The position numbers and the translations under genes were made by a program. 64,000 nucleotides of DNA from Amborella trichopoda (Eukaryota; Streptophyta; Magnoliopsida; Amborellales; Amborellaceae): NCBI RefSeq assembly GCF_000471905.2, contig NW_006500357.1, positions 110,086-174,085 of the forward strand, given 5' to 3'. Below the pieces are notes generated by a model. That model searched no databases. It had not been told where the DNA came from and saw nothing but the letters and a program-made list of their open reading frames with translations. This document shows positions 61,601 through 64,000 of this stretch, one piece after another (positions within the stretch are counted from its first letter, which is position 1; every line of letters begins with the position of its first letter).

Positions 61601-64000
61601 ACCGTGCACACTCACACGCAAAACCCGTGCCGGTTTTTGGCACGCAATTGAGGAAGTATTTATGCAATTGTACACCATACTATTTCCCCCACGTTCTCCC
61701 AAAAATGCGTCGAAAAAGTGCCACTAAATAGCCCTCCGTATGGAGTTTCATCCACACATGCACTCCACACGCTCAACTCAACACGTGCGATTCGTGCGAA
61801 AACTGTGTCGATTATTTGCGTGCAATTGTTGCAACGTTTTCGCAATTGTGCACTGTACCATCTCCCACATGTTCCCCAAAAAATGCATGCCAAAAGTTTC
61901 ACTAAATTGCCCTCCGCAAGGAGTTTTGTGTACATGCGCACTGCGCGCGCTCAACTCAACGTGTGCGATTCGTGTAAAAACCGTGCCAGTTTTTAGAGTG
62001 CAATTGTGGCGGATATTGCATAATTGTGCACCATACTATTTCCCTTGTGTTCCTCCAACCGTGCGTGCAAAAAGCGCCACTAAATTACCCTTTGTACGGA
62101 GTTCCGTGCATGCTCAACTCAACGCGTGCGATTCGTGCGAAAATCGTTCCGATATCTGGCACGTAATTGTGGTGGATTTTTCTCATTTGTGCACCATACG
62201 ATTCCCCCTCGTTCTCCCAAAATAGAGTGCAAAAAGTGCCACTAAATTGCCCCCGTATAGAGTTTTGTGAACGCGCGTGCAATTCGCGTGAAAACCATGC
62301 CGATTTTTTGTGTGCAACTGTGGCAGAATTTTGGCAATTGGACACCGTACTATTTTCACCATGTTCTACTAATAATGTGTGCAAAAAGTGCCTCTAAATT
62401 GCCCTCCGTAAGCGGTTTCGTGCACAGGTGCACCGCACATGCTCAACTAAACACATGTGATTCGTGCGAAAACCATGCCGATTTTTGGTGCGCAACTGTG
62501 GCGGATTTTACACAATTGTTTACTGTGCTATTTCCCCCACGTTCCCCAATTGTGGTAGCTTTTGCGCAATTGTACAACATACTATTTCCCCTGCGTTCCC
62601 CCAAAAATTCATGCAAAAGGTGCCTCTAATTTGCCCTCCATACGGAGTTTCATGCAGGCACGCACCGTGTCCTCTCAACTCAACGTATGCAATTTGCACG
62701 AAAATCGTGCTGATTTTTGGCATGCAACTGTGGGAGCTTTTGCGCAATTGTGCACCGTACTATTTCCCTCATGTTCCCCTAAAAATGAGTGGAAAATGTG
62801 CCACTAAATTGCCCTCCGTACTTAGTTTCATGAACGTGCACATCACGCTTGCTCTACTCAACGTGTGTGATTCACACGAAAACTGGGCCGGCTTTTGGCG
62901 TGCAATTATAGTGGATTTTGTGCAATTGTGCACCACTATTTTCCCTACGTTGCCCCAAAAATGCATGCAAAACATGTCACGAAGTTGGCTTCCGTACGGA
63001 GTTTCGTGCACTGCACGAGCTCAACTCATTGCGTGCGATTTGCACGAAAACCGTGCACGCAATTGTGACGGCTTTGGCACAATTGTTCACCTTACTATTT
63101 CCCCCATGTTCTCCAAAAAATGCGCTAAAAAAGTGCCATTTTCAACACGTGCGATTTTCTCTAAAGCCTTGTCGATTTTTGGCACGCAATTATGGCGGAT
63201 TTTGCGCATTTGTTCATTGTACCATTTTCTCCCATGTTCCCCAAAAAATACACCAAAAATGTGCCCACTAAATTGCCCTCCGTATGGAGTTTCGTGCGCG
63301 AGCATGCTAAACTCAACAAGTGCGATTTGCACGAAAACCGTGCCGGTTTTTGGTCCACAATTAGGGCGAAGTTTGCGCAAATGTGCACCTTAATATTTCA
63401 CCTGATATGTCCCAAACATCCGCACAAATATTGCAACTAAATTGTCCTCCATATGGAGTTTCGTGAACTCGGGCACCGCGCATGCTCAATTCAACGCATG
63501 CGATTCACGCGAAAATTGTGATGGTTTTTGACGTGCAAATGTGGCAGCTCTTGCGCAATTTTGTATCGTACTATTTCCCCCATGTTCGCGCAAATATGCT
63601 CTTAAAAAGTGCCACTAAATTTCCCTCCGTGGGGAGTTTCGTACACACACGCACCGCTTGTGCTCTACTCAACGCTTGTGATTCGAGCGAAAACCATGCC
63701 AATTTTTGGCACGCAATTGTGGCATATTTTATGCAATTGTGCACTGTACTATTTCCCCAACATTTCCCTAAAAATGCATGCAAAAAGTGCCACTAAATTG
63801 CCCTATGTATGGAGTTTCGTGCATGCACGTACCTCGTGCACTCAACTCAGTGCGTGCGATTCGAGCCAAAATTGTTCCGATTTTTGGCTCGCAATGGTGG
63901 TGGATTTTACGCAATTGTACACCATACTATTTTCCTAGTATTCTCGAAAAAATGCGTTTAAAAAGTGCCACTAAATTACCCTCCGTACGGAGTTTCGTGT

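Larger units (their letters stand above)
47861..64000 (+). repeat. Satellite DNA array, about 177-bp monomer, about 90 copies
   Basis: One head-to-tail array runs from 47861 past the window end. The best landmark is GTGCCACTAAATTGCCCTCC. First spacings between landmarks are 163, 179, 178, 177, 174 and 178. Other conserved words per monomer: CGTACGGAGTTTCGTGCA, CTCAACTCAACGCGTGCGAT, GCAATTGTGGCGGCTTTTG, GCAATTGTGCACCGTACTAT and TTTCCCCCACGTTCCCC. All monomers point the same way. Several are short through internal deletions (for example near 48985 and 60065). Length near 180 bp and uniform orientation are usual for plant centromeric or heterochromatic satellites; the chromosomal place is inference. 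Confidence 0.97.

Noticed and set aside
47871-63938. Dozens of open frames of 60-309 codons in the satellite
   Set aside because: They repeat a 59-residue period, occur on both strands, and follow from the 177-bp monomer. No independent coding signal.
47861-64000. CENP-B box in the satellite
   Set aside because: The ATTCGCGCGAAAACCGTG-like word has TTCG and A in place but lacks the required CGGG, so it does not match the motif.
47861-64000. CRISPR array
   Set aside because: The repeat is about 177 bp with no spacers, and the context is plant nuclear DNA.

Overview
This is nuclear DNA from a flowering plant. The evidence is plant-type introns in gene remnants, a respiratory burst oxidase homologue (RBOH), a mitochondrial ATP synthase gamma exon, a plant-mobile-domain (PMD) gene beside a MuDR transposase, an L1-type LINE carrying RNase H, and plant LTR-retrotransposon fragments. 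I cannot name the species. The window is repeat-rich and gene-poor, looks pericentromeric or heterochromatic, and contains two short runs of N. I see no gene that is clearly intact.

Layout. 1-3.6 kb: degraded sequence, one probable LTR relic and a 27-bp minisatellite. 3.65-11.4 kb (block A) and 17.8-24.1 kb (block B) are two diverged copies of the same mosaic: a small LTR element, then a broken Ty3/gypsy pol fragment, then about 4 kb of non-coding sequence with MITEs and CT microsatellites. Block A alone carries a 911-bp hAT-type element with a perfect 8-bp target duplication; block B keeps the matching empty site. Block B is preceded by a 1.1-kb tandem duplication (16.44-18.7 kb). Between the blocks, on the minus strand, lie five exons of a decayed RBOH gene (16192 down to 12097) with matching splice phases and MITEs in its introns.

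24.6-25.4 kb is a pyrimidine-rich tract with a perfect 147-bp duplication. 27.4-32.8 kb is an L1-type LINE with endonuclease, reverse transcriptase, zf-RVT and RNase H remnants and a poly(A) tail. 33.1-38.8 kb holds a dispersed repeat, one orphan exon of mitochondrial ATP synthase gamma (34761-34648, minus) and several tandem duplications. 39.0-43.6 kb holds a PMD gene (plus) and an internally reduced MuDR transposase (minus), facing each other, with clusters of a short palindrome (TTCGGTTGTT/AACAACCGAA) beside the transposase on both sides. 44.8-47.5 kb carries MITEs, including an inverted pair.

47,861 to the window end is one head-to-tail satellite array, about 90 monomers of about 177 bp. 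Variation is concentrated at CpG sites, some neighbouring monomers recur about 2.08 kb apart, and the array runs off the window. The many open frames inside it are a by-product of a repeat length divisible by three and are not annotated as genes.
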